Source: Gammaproteobacteria bacterium (lineage in GTDB: Bacteria; Pseudomonadota; Gammaproteobacteria; Steroidobacterales; Steroidobacteraceae). Taken from it: a stretch of 64,000 bases of DNA. Positions within the stretch are counted from its first letter, which is position 1, and the number at the start of each line of letters is the position of its first letter. A model generated the notes under the pieces. The model was not told where the DNA came from. It saw only the letters and a program-made list of their open reading frames with translations, and searched no databases. The position numbers and the translations under genes are program-made. Below are positions 8,779-17,575 of this stretch, in pieces. Location of the stretch: contig JAQGOG010000097.1 in NCBI GenBank assembly GCA_028293765.1, positions 102,477-166,476 of the forward strand, written 5' to 3'.

Positions 8779-9960
8779 ATGTCCAAGAAGGATAGTCCTC
8801 AGTCCCAAGCCACGACGGACCGCTTCGCGCCCGAGCGCCGTAGGTTCTTGCAGGACAGCGCGCTACTCGGTGCGGGAGCGGTAAGTCTGCTCGCGGAGTT
8901 TGGCGTGAGCCAATACGCCGTGGCGCAGAACGCCCCGCCGGCCGGGGGGCAGGGCGGACCTGCGGGAGCATTCAAGGCACCGCCTCCGGAGCCGAAGGTC
9001 GCCCAATCCGCGCCCTTGAATCGTTTGCAGGGCAAGGTCGCCTATATCACGGCCTCCTCGGATGGGATCGGCCTCGGCATCGCCCGCGCCGCATCCAATG
9101 CCGGGATGAAAGTCTGCATTGGCTACCGCAACGAGGAGCGCCTCGCAGCCGCGCTGGCACTGTTCAAGAAGGACAACGCAGGCGTCTTCCCGATCAAGCA
9201 TGACGTGACGGATCGGGACGGCTGGGTAAAGGTGCTCGAGCAGATCAAGAGCAAGTACGGCAAGCTGCATCTGCTGGTCAACAACGCCGGTATCAAGACG
9301 TGGGCCAAGGTCAGCGCAGTGTCCCCCGCCGACTGGGACAACGCTGTAGCGGTGAACTACACCGCGATCTACAACAGTGTCGCTGTTTGCTTGCCGCACA
9401 TGCTCGAGCACGGCGAGGGCTCGCACATCATGTGTACCTCATCGATGAGCGGCCTGCTTCCCGGCGGTCCCCTGGGCGTTTACACCGCCACCAAGATTGC
9501 GGCCGTAGGCCTCATGGAGGCGCTGCGCGTCGAGCTCGAGGGTACGACCGTCGGCACCTCGGCGTTCTGTCCGGGCGGCGTCAACACCGACAACTATTTT
9601 GCGACGGGCGAGGAAAATCCGTATCGCGCGGCGCAGCTGGCTAAGGCCGCTGTAAGCGCGGGTGCCGGTGCTCCCGCACAGCCGCGCCTGCCGCCCGCGG
9701 GAATGGATCCGCTGGAAGCCGGCGAGCGGGTGTTGAACGGTGTCATCAACAACGACCTCTTCATCGTCACTCATCCGGAGTACATGCCGGGCACCCAGCA
9801 GCGCTTCGCTGCGGTGTTGGTGTCCGAACCGGTGGAAAACACGCCGCCGCCGCAAGACAGGGTAAAGATCGAGACGCGGGTGCTGCATGCCGGCATCTAC
9901 GCTCGCGAAGTCGCGCATCGGAAGAGGAAGCGCAAGTCCTTTCGCAGCGTCACGGTCTAA
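8779..9960 (+). CDS. Tat-signal short-chain dehydrogenase/reductase (SDR), copy 1
   Basis: A 393-residue protein with a twin-arginine leader (ERRRFLQD at residues 20-27, then GAGAVSLLAEFGV) and a low-complexity Pro/Ala/Gly linker before the enzyme domain. The SDR domain carries the dinucleotide motif TASSDGIG (91-98), the NNAG motif, a catalytic Ser in CTSSMSG and the YTATK active-site Tyr/Lys pair. It is longer than a plain SDR (about 250 residues) because of the leader and a C-terminal extension ending in RKRKRKS. The next gene, 54 bases downstream, is a close paralogue. An exported NAD(P)-dependent SDR is unusual, since it would have to carry its cofactor across the membrane. Substrate unknown. 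Confidence 0.9.
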   Translation: MSKKDSPQSQATTDRFAPERRRFLQDSALLGAGAVSLLAEFGVSQYAVAQNAPPAGGQGGPAGAFKAPPPEPKVAQSAPLNRLQGKVAYITASSDGIGLGIARAASNAGMKVCIGYRNEERLAAALALFKKDNAGVFPIKHDVTDRDGWVKVLEQIKSKYGKLHLLVNNAGIKTWAKVSAVSPADWDNAVAVNYTAIYNSVAVCLPHMLEHGEGSHIMCTSSMSGLLPGGPLGVYTATKIAAVGLMEALRVELEGTTVGTSAFCPGGVNTDNYFATGEENPYRAAQLAKAAVSAGAGAPAQPRLPPAGMDPLEAGERVLNGVINNDLFIVTHPEYMPGTQQRFAAVLVSEPVENTPPPQDRVKIETRVLHAGIYAREVAHRKRKRKSFRSVTV

Positions 9961-10014
9961 AGGCCGGATCGACAGCAGCCTGTCTGCAACCCAAGCTAAC
10001 TACCGAGAATTCGT

Positions 10015-11166
10015 ATGTCCAAGAAGCATGAGATCCAGGCGGCGCGCGCTGCGGCAGCGACGCTCGATCGGCGCCAATTCATGGGAAACGGCGCGGCGCT
10101 CGGCGCCACTCTGGGAGCCGTGTTCGCCGGTCTCGGAGGTACTGTGGTCGCACAGAACGCGCCCGCACCGCCCGCTGCGGGCGGGGCGGGTCCACGCCCG
10201 GGTGGGCCTGCACCGGCGGAGCCGGGGGTGTCACAGCCGCCTCAGCTGAAGGATCTCAAAGGCAAAGTCGCCTACATCACCGCCTCCTCGGACGGCATCG
10301 GCCTGGGCATTGCCCGCGCCGCCTCCAACGCAGGCATGAAGGTGGTCATCGGGTATCGCAACGAGGAGCGCCTCAAAGCCGCCCTGCCCCTTTTCAAAGC
10401 CGACAACGCCGGCGTACTCCCGATCAAGCATGACGTGACCGATCGCGATGGCTGGCAGAGTCTGCTCGAGGAGATCAAGCGCAAGTACGGCAACCTGCAC
10501 CTGGTCGTGAACAATGCCGGCGTGAAGACGCTGCGCCAGGCGAGTCAGGCGAAATACGAAGAGTGGGACAACGCGGTTGCGGTCAATTTCACCGCGATCT
10601 ACAACAGCGTCGCGACCTGTCTGCCGCACATGTTGCAGCATGGGGAAGGAGGCCACTTCGTGACGACCGCCTCGATGGGCGGTCTGCTCCCAGGTGTGAG
10701 TGCAGGGGTCTACACGTCCACGAAGATCGCGGCCGTCGGTATCATGGAGGCGCTGCGCGTGGAACTCGAATCCACGACAGTGGGCACCTCGGTGTTCTGT
10801 CCCGGAATCGTCAGCACCGACAACTATCCGATGGGCGAGGAGAATCCCTTCCGCGCGGCACAGCTGGCCAAGGCCGGGGCGCCCCCGCGCCCGCCCGCTA
10901 TGGCCCTGCCCGGCATGGATCCGCTCGAGGCGGGTGAGCGCGTGTTGAACGGCGTCCTGAACAACGACCTCTTCATCCTCACTCATCCGGAGTTCAAGCC
11001 GGGCATTCAGGAGCGGTTCGCTGCGATCATGGCCTCCACGCCGATCGTGGAGACTCCGATTCCGCAGCCGCGCATCGACTCCGAGCGCGTCGTGCTCAGA
11101 TGCGGTATCTATCCCCGCGAGATCGAGCACCGCTCGCAGAAGCGCAAGAGCTATCGCAACGCCTGA
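10015..11166 (+). CDS. Tat-signal short-chain dehydrogenase/reductase (SDR), copy 2
   Basis: A 383-residue paralogue of the preceding gene, matching it along nearly the whole length. It has a twin-arginine leader (DRRQFMGNG at residues 18-26), a Pro/Gly-rich linker, the cofactor motif TASSDGIG (89-96), NNAGVKT, a Ser in TTASMGG and YTSTK. Shared C-terminal blocks include GMDPLEAGERVLNGV and NNDLFI.THPE. The differences are concentrated in the leader, the linker and the segment after NNAG. Probably co-transcribed with copy 1. Substrate unknown; a duplicate with shifted specificity is the simplest reading. Confidence 0.9.
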   Translation: MSKKHEIQAARAAAATLDRRQFMGNGAALGATLGAVFAGLGGTVVAQNAPAPPAAGGAGPRPGGPAPAEPGVSQPPQLKDLKGKVAYITASSDGIGLGIARAASNAGMKVVIGYRNEERLKAALPLFKADNAGVLPIKHDVTDRDGWQSLLEEIKRKYGNLHLVVNNAGVKTLRQASQAKYEEWDNAVAVNFTAIYNSVATCLPHMLQHGEGGHFVTTASMGGLLPGVSAGVYTSTKIAAVGIMEALRVELESTTVGTSVFCPGIVSTDNYPMGEENPFRAAQLAKAGAPPRPPAMALPGMDPLEAGERVLNGVLNNDLFILTHPEFKPGIQERFAAIMASTPIVETPIPQPRIDSERVVLRCGIYPREIEHRSQKRKSYRNA

Positions 11167-11747
11167 AGCACCTCCCGCGTCCGGCCAGGCCCGCTGCCGA
11201 TGGGTTGGTCGGACCCGGTGGTCTTGCCGCTTTGATTCGTGGTGCGCTGTTCAGCGCGACATCCGGACGCCGACCCGCGACTCGAGGTCGGACTTGACCG
11301 ACCGCCCTGGTCCTGGCCGACTCGCTGGCAGCCGTACAATGTCGGCATTTCAACATGGGGCGCTACCCTGCTGAGGGGCTTGAACTGCGCTGGATTGAGG
11401 AACGTCTTGCACGGATCTGTGTTACTTCAGCCTGTCCACCTGGTGCTTGTGTTTGGCGAGATTCGTCAGGTCTCAAACGGCGCACGATCCGTTAGGCTCC
11501 TCGTACCAGCTCAGTGAGGCCGCCGTTGCGGACCCTCCGCAGGGTGCTCCACCTTTTCGGTGACCGCAGTCAAGGTCCAGGTTCGGGGCTGCTGCATGCC
11601 TGACTCGAGATCTTTTTGGGAACTATCTTTGATTGGCCGAGTTCAACGGCCGGGCGCAGATCACGTTTTCCTGCAAGTCATAGTCATCAGCGTCGGGCGC
11701 GGGCACGGGAACGGCTTGTGGCCTCGCCCGCCAAAGGGAGAGCTGCG
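11167..11747. other. Intergenic region without recognisable gene
   Basis: This 581-base stretch lies between the second SDR and the DUF6515 gene. Open frames in it are short and Arg/Pro-rich. I found no tRNA-like structure and no strong terminator. It should contain the promoter of the DUF6515 gene close to its right end. Confidence 0.35.
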
Positions 11748-12794
11748 GTGCGCTTGCTTAACTCCTTGTTTGTTGTCGTCTGTCTCGTCTTCCTCAGCAC
11801 AACTTGTGCGTTCGCACAAAGCGTCGACGAGCGCCGGGGGCACGAACAGATCGAGCCGTACCACAAACATCATGACAAGCTTCACGGCCACAACCACGTC
11901 TACCCGGACCGAGGTGCCATATTTCGCGAGGTGCCGCAGGGAGCGGTCGTTGTCAACTACGCCGGCGTGTCGTACCGGTTCCGCGACGGCGTTTGGTTCG
12001 AGCCACGGGGCCCGGCGTTCATCGTCGTCGTGCCGCCGATTGGCCTCGTCGTTCCGACTCTGCCCGCCTTCGCGACGACCGTCGAGAGCGGCGGCCAAAG
12101 GTATCTCTACTCGAACGACATCTACTATCGGGCCCGGCCCGATCTTGGTGGCTACGAGGTCGTGAACGATCCGAGGGACGAGCCGGCGACGGCTGCTGGA
12201 TCCGCCGCGGCGGCCGGCGCGCCGCCTACCGGCGTACCAACACCGGCAACTCCAGCCGCATCAGCCACGGTGATTGCGCCGCCCGCGCCAACCGTATCTG
12301 ACGCGGCCACTGGCGCGCCGCCCTCCAGCGCACCAGCAGCGGCAAAGCTGGCCGCAGCATCTCCGTCGACTCCACTGGCCACGGTGACCGCGCCGCCCGC
12401 GCCAACCGTATCTGACGCGGCCACTGGCGCGCCGCCCTCCGGCGCACCAGCGGCCGCAACGCAGGCCGCAGCACCTCCGTCGACTGCACCGGCCACGGTG
12501 AGCGCGCCAGCGGCGGGGCCCGTGCCTACGTTGCCAACCGCGCCCTCCGTAGCAGGGACCTTACCGGTCCTGGCTTCCGGGCCGTCGCGAGGAGCCAAGG
12601 TCTTCGCGAACCCGAAAAACGGTCAAACCATCGACGAGCAGGCACGCGATCACTATGAGTGTTACCGGTTTGGCGTCGCACAGAGCGGCTTCGATCCGAT
12701 GCGCTCGAACAGCGGGGGCTCGTCAGCCGGGCAGTCCAATTATGAGCGGGCGCAGGCGGCTTGCTTTGAGGGACGCGGTTATACGATTCGGTGA
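11748..12794 (+). CDS. DUF6515 family exported protein with Ala/Pro repeat linker
   Basis: The chosen GTG start (preceded by AGGGAG) gives 348 residues with a clean signal peptide (LLNSLFVVVCLVFLSTTCAFA). A longer upstream frame is rich in Arg and lacks signal features. A His-rich segment (HKHHDKLHGHNH) follows, then a DUF6515 domain of alternating aromatic and Val-rich strands (VVNYAGVSYRFRDGVWF, VVPPIGLVVPTLP). Next comes a long Ala/Pro/Ser linker built partly of two identical-length 38-residue repeats, and a C-terminal module (NPKNGQTIDEQARDHYECYR...QSGFDP...ACFEGRGYTI). The same module begins the next gene, which suggests shared partners in the cell envelope. Confidence 0.85.
   Translation: MRLLNSLFVVVCLVFLSTTCAFAQSVDERRGHEQIEPYHKHHDKLHGHNHVYPDRGAIFREVPQGAVVVNYAGVSYRFRDGVWFEPRGPAFIVVVPPIGLVVPTLPAFATTVESGGQRYLYSNDIYYRARPDLGGYEVVNDPRDEPATAAGSAAAAGAPPTGVPTPATPAASATVIAPPAPTVSDAATGAPPSSAPAAAKLAAASPSTPLATVTAPPAPTVSDAATGAPPSGAPAAATQAAAPPSTAPATVSAPAAGPVPTLPTAPSVAGTLPVLASGPSRGAKVFANPKNGQTIDEQARDHYECYRFGVAQSGFDPMRSNSGGSSAGQSNYERAQAACFEGRGYTIR
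12270..12497 (+). repeat. Two 114-bp in-frame tandem repeats
   Basis: Two direct copies with units starting at 12270 and 12384, and the first bases of a third at 12498. Each encodes 38 residues of the Ala/Pro linker of the DUF6515 protein. The copies are nearly identical over their first half and diverge at the end, so the array could expand or contract without a frameshift. Confidence 0.9.
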
Positions 12795-12854
12795 TCGGCG
12801 TCCAGGCTCGCGCTCGAGATTGTATGCCGAAGGTACACGGTCAGGAGCAACAAC

Positions 12855-13871
12855 ATGCCTAGGAAATCCAAGCAAGTGTGCCGACTTGTCCTGCTGCTGG
12901 CAGTGTCGGCGCCCGCCCTTGCGCAATACCAGTCGGCGACTCAGTCAGGGGGGTCCCCCGCAGCGCCTCTGTTGGGCGCGGCGGAGCATCCGTATATCTC
13001 CCCGAAGAACGGTCAGTCTCAGGAGCAGCAGTGGGCTGATCGATATGCGTGTCACAGCTGGGCTAAGAGTCAGAGCGGCTTCGATCCGACCAAGAAGCTG
13101 ACCGAAGTACCGCCGAGCGAGAATGCTTCAAGCCGCGAACAGTATCGACGCGCAATGACCGCCTGTCTCGACGCCCGCGGCTACAGCGTAAGCGAAGTAG
13201 CGCCACCGCCCGCCGTGCCACCCTCCGCGCCGCCCCCGCAAAGAGAACGACGGTTCGAGCATGGTTCTCTCCGTGTCCCCGAATTCAAGTATCACCCGCT
13301 TGCCGTGCACTTCGACGGCGGCTACAGCGTCACCGCAGGGGAAGCGAGACATGCGCTGGATAACGGCTGGAATGCCGGCCTGGGGCTTACCTGGTTTCCA
13401 AGTTCGGCGCTGCCACTGGGCTTACGCATCGACGCCAACTACAACAGGTTCAGGGAAAGCAACCAGTCGCTGAGCCTCGCCTCGCAGGCCACCGGCACCA
13501 ACGTCGCATTCGGGTACGAAAGTCTCTACGGGGGCGACGTCGATTTGCAGCTCGATCTGCGAATGGGACCGCGCGTGAAGGAGTACTTCTTTGGAGGGGT
13601 CGGCCGGTATCGCGAGCACACGGCCTTCAGGCAGGTGTCGTTCGAGAGGGGGGTGGCCTGTTTCGAGTACTGCTACTATGGGTACTTCCCCATTGTTTCC
13701 ACTGCCGAGCAGAACACCAGCGGGTGGCTCAAATCGTGGAACGCCGGGATGGGATTCGAGTTCGCGCTTGAGGATCCGGCCAGCTTCTTCATTGAAGCGA
13801 GCTACCTGCGGCTGTCTCCCTCCCGCAGCCGGACGGCTTTCGTGCCCATCAGATTTGGTTTGCGTTTCTGA
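12855..13871 (+). CDS. Outer-membrane beta-barrel protein with N-terminal Cys module
   Basis: A 338-residue protein with ATG preceded by AGGAGC and a signal peptide (VCRLVLLLAVSAPALA). Residues about 45-120 carry the module shared with the upstream gene (SPKNGQSQEQQWADRYACHSW...QSGFDP...TACLDARGYSV), with two Cys. After a short Pro linker comes a barrel region with alternating aromatic/hydrophobic strands (LAVHFDGGYSV, WNAGLGLTWFP, GLRIDANYNRF) and a terminal Phe in PIRFGLRF, the classical outer-membrane insertion signature. A pair of Cys (VACFEYCYYGYF) sits in a probable loop. Sixty bases separate it from the DUF6515 gene. Role unknown; pore or anchor. Confidence 0.85.
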   Translation: MPRKSKQVCRLVLLLAVSAPALAQYQSATQSGGSPAAPLLGAAEHPYISPKNGQSQEQQWADRYACHSWAKSQSGFDPTKKLTEVPPSENASSREQYRRAMTACLDARGYSVSEVAPPPAVPPSAPPPQRERRFEHGSLRVPEFKYHPLAVHFDGGYSVTAGEARHALDNGWNAGLGLTWFPSSALPLGLRIDANYNRFRESNQSLSLASQATGTNVAFGYESLYGGDVDLQLDLRMGPRVKEYFFGGVGRYREHTAFRQVSFERGVACFEYCYYGYFPIVSTAEQNTSGWLKSWNAGMGFEFALEDPASFFIEASYLRLSPSRSRTAFVPIRFGLRF

Positions 13872-13952
13872 TCAAAGCAGCAGGGCGCTCCCGACAGACA
13901 GGTGCAACAGCGCTCGCCCTCCCGGTGCCGGGGCTCCCGAACTGGTCGGGCC

Positions 13953-14132
13953 TCATAGCTTACAAAGCGCCTCCCATACCTTTTGGGCTGAAGTGCCGAC
14001 GCGCGCCGCCACCTCCCGCAACTGTTCCGGGCTAATGCCAAGTGATTTGGAGCCGTGGTTTACCCCATCAGGATGGTGGATATCGATGCGCTTGCGGTCG
14101 GGTAAACCCCACTGCCTCTTATCGTCAGACAT
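13953..14132 (-). CDS. DUF3606 domain-containing small protein
   Basis: A 59-residue cytoplasmic protein beginning MSDDKRQWGLPDRKRIDIH, matching the DUF3606 family (PDRxRI..., then a helix LREVAARVG and VGTSAQKVWEAL). The start is the ATG with GGAAACGGAA upstream, preferred over one 21 codons further out. DUF3606 proteins are small stress-associated proteins of unknown mechanism. It is divergent from the LigD gene (79 bases between starts), which fits a shared stress-response context. Confidence 0.85.
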   Translation of the reverse strand: MSDDKRQWGLPDRKRIDIHHPDGVNHGSKSLGISPEQLREVAARVGTSAQKVWEALCKL

Positions 14133-14211
14133 TTCCGTTTCCGTTCCCGCGTTGACTTGGCTGCGAACAACGCCTGGCGTGGCAAGCAGTTCCACTTAAA
14201 AGACCGTCTCG

Positions 14212-16185
14212 GTGACGGCAACGCTGCCATGGGAACTGGCGGACCATCTGGCCGTTGAAGCGGTTCCTCGCGTTCTCACTGCCAAAGTGTCCACCATGGC
14301 CCGCGCTCCGCCTCGTCGGCCCGCGATGCGCAGCCTGCTACGCGTGCCTGGCGCAACGCGAGCTCCGCATCCGGGGTTTGTCGAGCCCTGCCTCGCCACG
14401 CTTCGCGACAGGGTGCCGAGCGGCGACCAGTGGCTCCACGAAATCAAGTACGACGGCTATCGCACGCAAGCCCATCTCATCCATGGCAAGCCGGTGATCT
14501 ACACCCGGCGTGGTTACGATTGGTCGGACAAATTCGCAAGCATCACACGGGCGCTACCATCCCTCCCCGCCCGCGACTCGATCTTTGATGGCGAAGTGGT
14601 GGTGCCTGACGCGCGCGGGATCTCCGATTTTCACAAACTGCAGGAAGATCTGGCGAGGCGCCGCACGGACCGGCTGGCCTACTACATCTTCGACTTGCTG
14701 TACCTGGACGGAGTCGATCTGCGAGCCGCGCCTTTAGCCGAGCGCAAGCGGCTGCTCGGCCAACTTCTGCACGCCGTACCTGCCGGACGAATCCGCTTGA
14801 GCGAGCACATTGAAGCCGAAGGTGCGCAAGTGTTTGCACACGCCTGCGCCATGCACCTGGAGGGAATCATCTGCAAAGCGCGTGACGCGCCGTATCGCTC
14901 AGGCCGCCAGGAAAGCTGGATCAAGGTGAAATGCACGAAGAGCGGCACGTATCCGATCGTAGCGTTTGTGGAAAAGCTGGGGGCGCGCCCGCGTCGGGTT
15001 GCCTCGCTGTATCTCGGCCGACGTGAAGGAGATCGCCTGCTGTACGCCGGCAAAGCCCGCAGCGGCTACACCGAAACTGTGCTACGTGACCTGCGCGAGC
15101 GGCTGGACCCCCTCATCCGAAGCACATCACCCCTTTCAGTACCGGTAAAAAAGCCCAAGGCGACCTGGGTAGAGCCCGAGCTCTCGGCCGAGGTGCAGTA
15201 CAGCGCCCTCACCTCCGACGGGCTCCTCCGCGAGCCGGTATTCAAAGGTGTACGCGCTGACCTGGCTACCTCTGCAGCCAGGGCGCCCGCGTCCTCCTCG
15301 GCGCCGAAATCCGTTCCTCGCCCCGCCACCTACGGCAGCGTGCCGAAAGAGAACATCCTGCAGCTATTGCCGGAGGCGGTCGTGCCGACCAAAGAGCAGC
15401 TCGCCGCGTACTGGCGGAAAGTCGCCGAACGCGCACTGAGGTATCTGGGCCGCCGCCCCCTCAAGCTGGTACGACACGTCCATGGAACCACCTTCTATCA
15501 CAAGGGACCGCTGCCCCCGATTCCCGCAGCAGTGCGACAGCTGAAGGTGCAAAAGCGCGAGGGCGGCCAAGGCACGAGGTTGTGGGTTGAGGATCTGCCG
15601 GGCCTGCTGGGGCTGGTGGAAATTGGCGCGATCGAGCTGCATCCCTGGAACGCCACGGTGGACGACATTGAGCATCCTGACCTGCTCGTCTTCGACCTTG
15701 ACCCCGGCGAAGGCATCGAGTGGTCGTTCGTAGTGGATTCAGCGCTCGCACTGCGCGAGCTGCTTCGCGCTGAGGGTCTCGCAAGCTGGCCCAAATTGAC
15801 CGGCGGCAAGGGCCTTCACCTGATGGTCCCCATCAAGCCCGACATGACGCATGACGCTGCGCACCGGTATAGCAGGGTTTTAGCGCAACGAATGGCCGCA
15901 TCGGATCCGAGGCGCTACACCGTTTCGGCAGCCATCGCCGCGCGCAGCGGTCGGCTGTTTATTGACTATTTACGTAACGGTCGCGGCACGACAGCGATCG
16001 GAACGTACTCGCCCCGAGCACGTGAAGGCTTTCCCATTGCGGCCCCGGTCACCTGGAAGCAAGTTGAAAACGGCATCCGCCCGGATGCCTACACCCTGTC
16101 GCGACTGCCTGGCCGCGCGCTACGAGCGCCCTCTGAGAACAACGGACTTTTGAATAAAACTCGAGCGAATGTCGGAGGGAAGTAA
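14212..16185 (+). CDS. ligD: LigD-type ATP-dependent DNA ligase fused to primase-polymerase, no phosphoesterase domain
   Basis: A 657-residue two-domain repair enzyme. The ligase domain has the nucleophile motif EIKYDGYR (Lys about residue 79), FDGEVVV, EGIICKA and WIKVKC, followed by an OB-fold region. The C-terminal LigD polymerase domain has VFDLDPGEG with the metal-binding DxD, a GGKGLH block and RLFIDYLRNGRGTTAIGTYS. The common N-terminal 3'-phosphoesterase domain is missing, giving the order LIG-POL. No Ku gene lies in this window. The start is uncertain: a GTG at 14212 without a clear ribosome site; ATG codons at 14296 and 14326 are alternatives and fall before the conserved region. 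Expected role: end joining of double-strand breaks together with Ku. Confidence 0.93.
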   Translation: MTATLPWELADHLAVEAVPRVLTAKVSTMARAPPRRPAMRSLLRVPGATRAPHPGFVEPCLATLRDRVPSGDQWLHEIKYDGYRTQAHLIHGKPVIYTRRGYDWSDKFASITRALPSLPARDSIFDGEVVVPDARGISDFHKLQEDLARRRTDRLAYYIFDLLYLDGVDLRAAPLAERKRLLGQLLHAVPAGRIRLSEHIEAEGAQVFAHACAMHLEGIICKARDAPYRSGRQESWIKVKCTKSGTYPIVAFVEKLGARPRRVASLYLGRREGDRLLYAGKARSGYTETVLRDLRERLDPLIRSTSPLSVPVKKPKATWVEPELSAEVQYSALTSDGLLREPVFKGVRADLATSAARAPASSSAPKSVPRPATYGSVPKENILQLLPEAVVPTKEQLAAYWRKVAERALRYLGRRPLKLVRHVHGTTFYHKGPLPPIPAAVRQLKVQKREGGQGTRLWVEDLPGLLGLVEIGAIELHPWNATVDDIEHPDLLVFDLDPGEGIEWSFVVDSALALRELLRAEGLASWPKLTGGKGLHLMVPIKPDMTHDAAHRYSRVLAQRMAASDPRRYTVSAAIAARSGRLFIDYLRNGRGTTAIGTYSPRAREGFPIAAPVTWKQVENGIRPDAYTLSRLPGRALRAPSENNGLLNKTRANVGGK

Positions 16186-16398
16186 CTTGAGGAGGGCATG
16201 CAGTGCCAGTGGTAGAAGAACGAAGTCGTCAATCAGGCCCACAAACGGAATCGCAACATTGAATGGTTCCACGGCGTACAAACCGAGTAACACTGTTGCG
16301 GGCCATAGCCATGCCGGACGATGGTGGTGCCTGAGTGCGAACCAAAGTAAACGCAGGTCCTTCCCACCCAACCGCCAGAGTCTGATCAAGCGCATCAT
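16120..16398 (-). CDS. DUF1232 (YkvA-type) small membrane protein
   Basis: A 92-residue protein starting at MMRLIRLWRLGGKD with GGAG upstream. It holds the DUF1232 core: a hydrophobic helix (WPATVLLGLYAVEP) followed by FVGLIDDFVLLPLALHALLKLLP with the conserved Asp pair. The longer frame upstream is Cys/Gly/Arg-rich and was not used. Its last 66 bases overlap the end of ligD on the opposite strand, so the two genes converge. Function unknown, inner-membrane; this family is often seen among stress-induced genes. Confidence 0.8.
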   Translation of the reverse strand: MMRLIRLWRLGGKDLRLLWFALRHHHRPAWLWPATVLLGLYAVEPFNVAIPFVGLIDDFVLLPLALHALLKLLPSDIRSSFIQKSVVLRGRS

Positions 16399-16624
16399 TT
16401 CGGCTCCGAGAACCCCCGCGCGAATACATTCGCGTCTTCCGTCAGCGCGGCCTCTACCCGGGCCGCAATGTCCGCATCGGCCACCCCTGGCCTGGGACTC
16501 CATACCGACCATCAGCCCTCATGCAAGTTCCCCTTCTCCAGTCGTAAAGGTGATATCGCGGAAATCACCGCGCCTCGCGGTACCGCACAAAGTGTTCGTC
16601 CGGCAAGCGGCATCGGACGGTGCA

Positions 16625-17332
16625 CTACGGGGTGCGTGCCGTCGCAGCTCCCGTGCTGGACTGAAGGGTGTCGGCTAGCTGCTTGTGCTCCTGTAGTGTC
16701 GGCAGTGTCTTTTTCGCGAAGCCCGCCAGCTCCGGATCGTTCGAGGTTGCCTCTGCCCGGAAAAGTGCAACGGCCTTGGTGTGATCCATTGCCATATGTT
16801 CGGCGTAGGCTGAATCGAACGCAGCCCCTGACTTGGAACTCAGGGTCTTCACCATGTCCTGGTGCTGCGCGTCTAACTGCGCGGGCACGTCCAGGCCTTT
16901 TCCCTTGGCGATTCCCGCGAGTTCCTTGTTGGCCGTGCCATGGTCCTGTACCATTTTCTGTGCGAACTGCTTCACTTGGCTGTTACTCGATTTGGTGAGC
17001 GCAAGCTTGCCGAGCTCAACTTCTGTCATGCCGTCCTGAGCTGCTTTCTTGACGAACGAGGCAGGGGACTCCTTGCCCTGCACGGCCGCCTCGCCCTCCC
17101 CCTTCGCTGCTCCACCCATCGCCTCCCGTTGATGCGGGCTCGAAGCCGCGCCCGGCTCCGCGCTGTTCGTGGCAGGTGACTCGCCCGCGGCGCTATCTGT
17201 GGCTTGGCGTTGATGGGGACTCGAAGCCGCGCTCGGGTCAGCCGACGATGGCGGCGGCGCTTGGGTGATTGCGAAGGTCGCTGTCGCGTTAGCCAACAAT
17301 ACGACTGTCACCGCTTTCGAAATTGAATTCAT
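16625..17332 (-). CDS. DUF4142 family exported protein
   Basis: A 235-residue protein with signal peptide MNSISKAVTVVLLANATATFA and GGGAGA ribosome site upstream. Residues about 25-95 are low-complexity, with two SPHQR(Q/E)A repeats. The C-terminal domain matches DUF4142: FVKKAAQDGMTEVELGKLAL, VKQFAQKMVQDHGTANKEL, and a final helix LPTLQEHKQLADTLQ. DUF4142 folds as a ferritin-like four-helix bundle and is common among envelope-stress genes; no enzymatic activity is assigned. Confidence 0.9.
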   Translation of the reverse strand: MNSISKAVTVVLLANATATFAITQAPPPSSADPSAASSPHQRQATDSAAGESPATNSAEPGAASSPHQREAMGGAAKGEGEAAVQGKESPASFVKKAAQDGMTEVELGKLALTKSSNSQVKQFAQKMVQDHGTANKELAGIAKGKGLDVPAQLDAQHQDMVKTLSSKSGAAFDSAYAEHMAMDHTKAVALFRAEATSNDPELAGFAKKTLPTLQEHKQLADTLQSSTGAATARTP

Positions 17333-17575
17333 CACAATCTCCCTCATGCAACTTAATTAGGTTATCTACAGTGAGCGCATCAGGTCGAGTCGCGCAATTA
17401 GCGTCCGTCGCGAACCCCTGTCGGAAGTCGCCGACAGTATCATTTTCAGGACGCCCTGGCCGACGCCGACAGCGGTCGCTTACCGCCGGCACGCGAACCA
17501 GCTCGCCGCGTCAGAGGGTCCCGTGAGTTACTCCTCAAAGTCAGGACATGAAATGCAACGCTACAAAGCGCCGAC

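Noticed and set aside
12270..12497. 114-bp repeats considered as an intergenic repeat element
   Set aside because: They lie inside the reading frame of the DUF6515 gene and preserve it; they are protein linker repeats.
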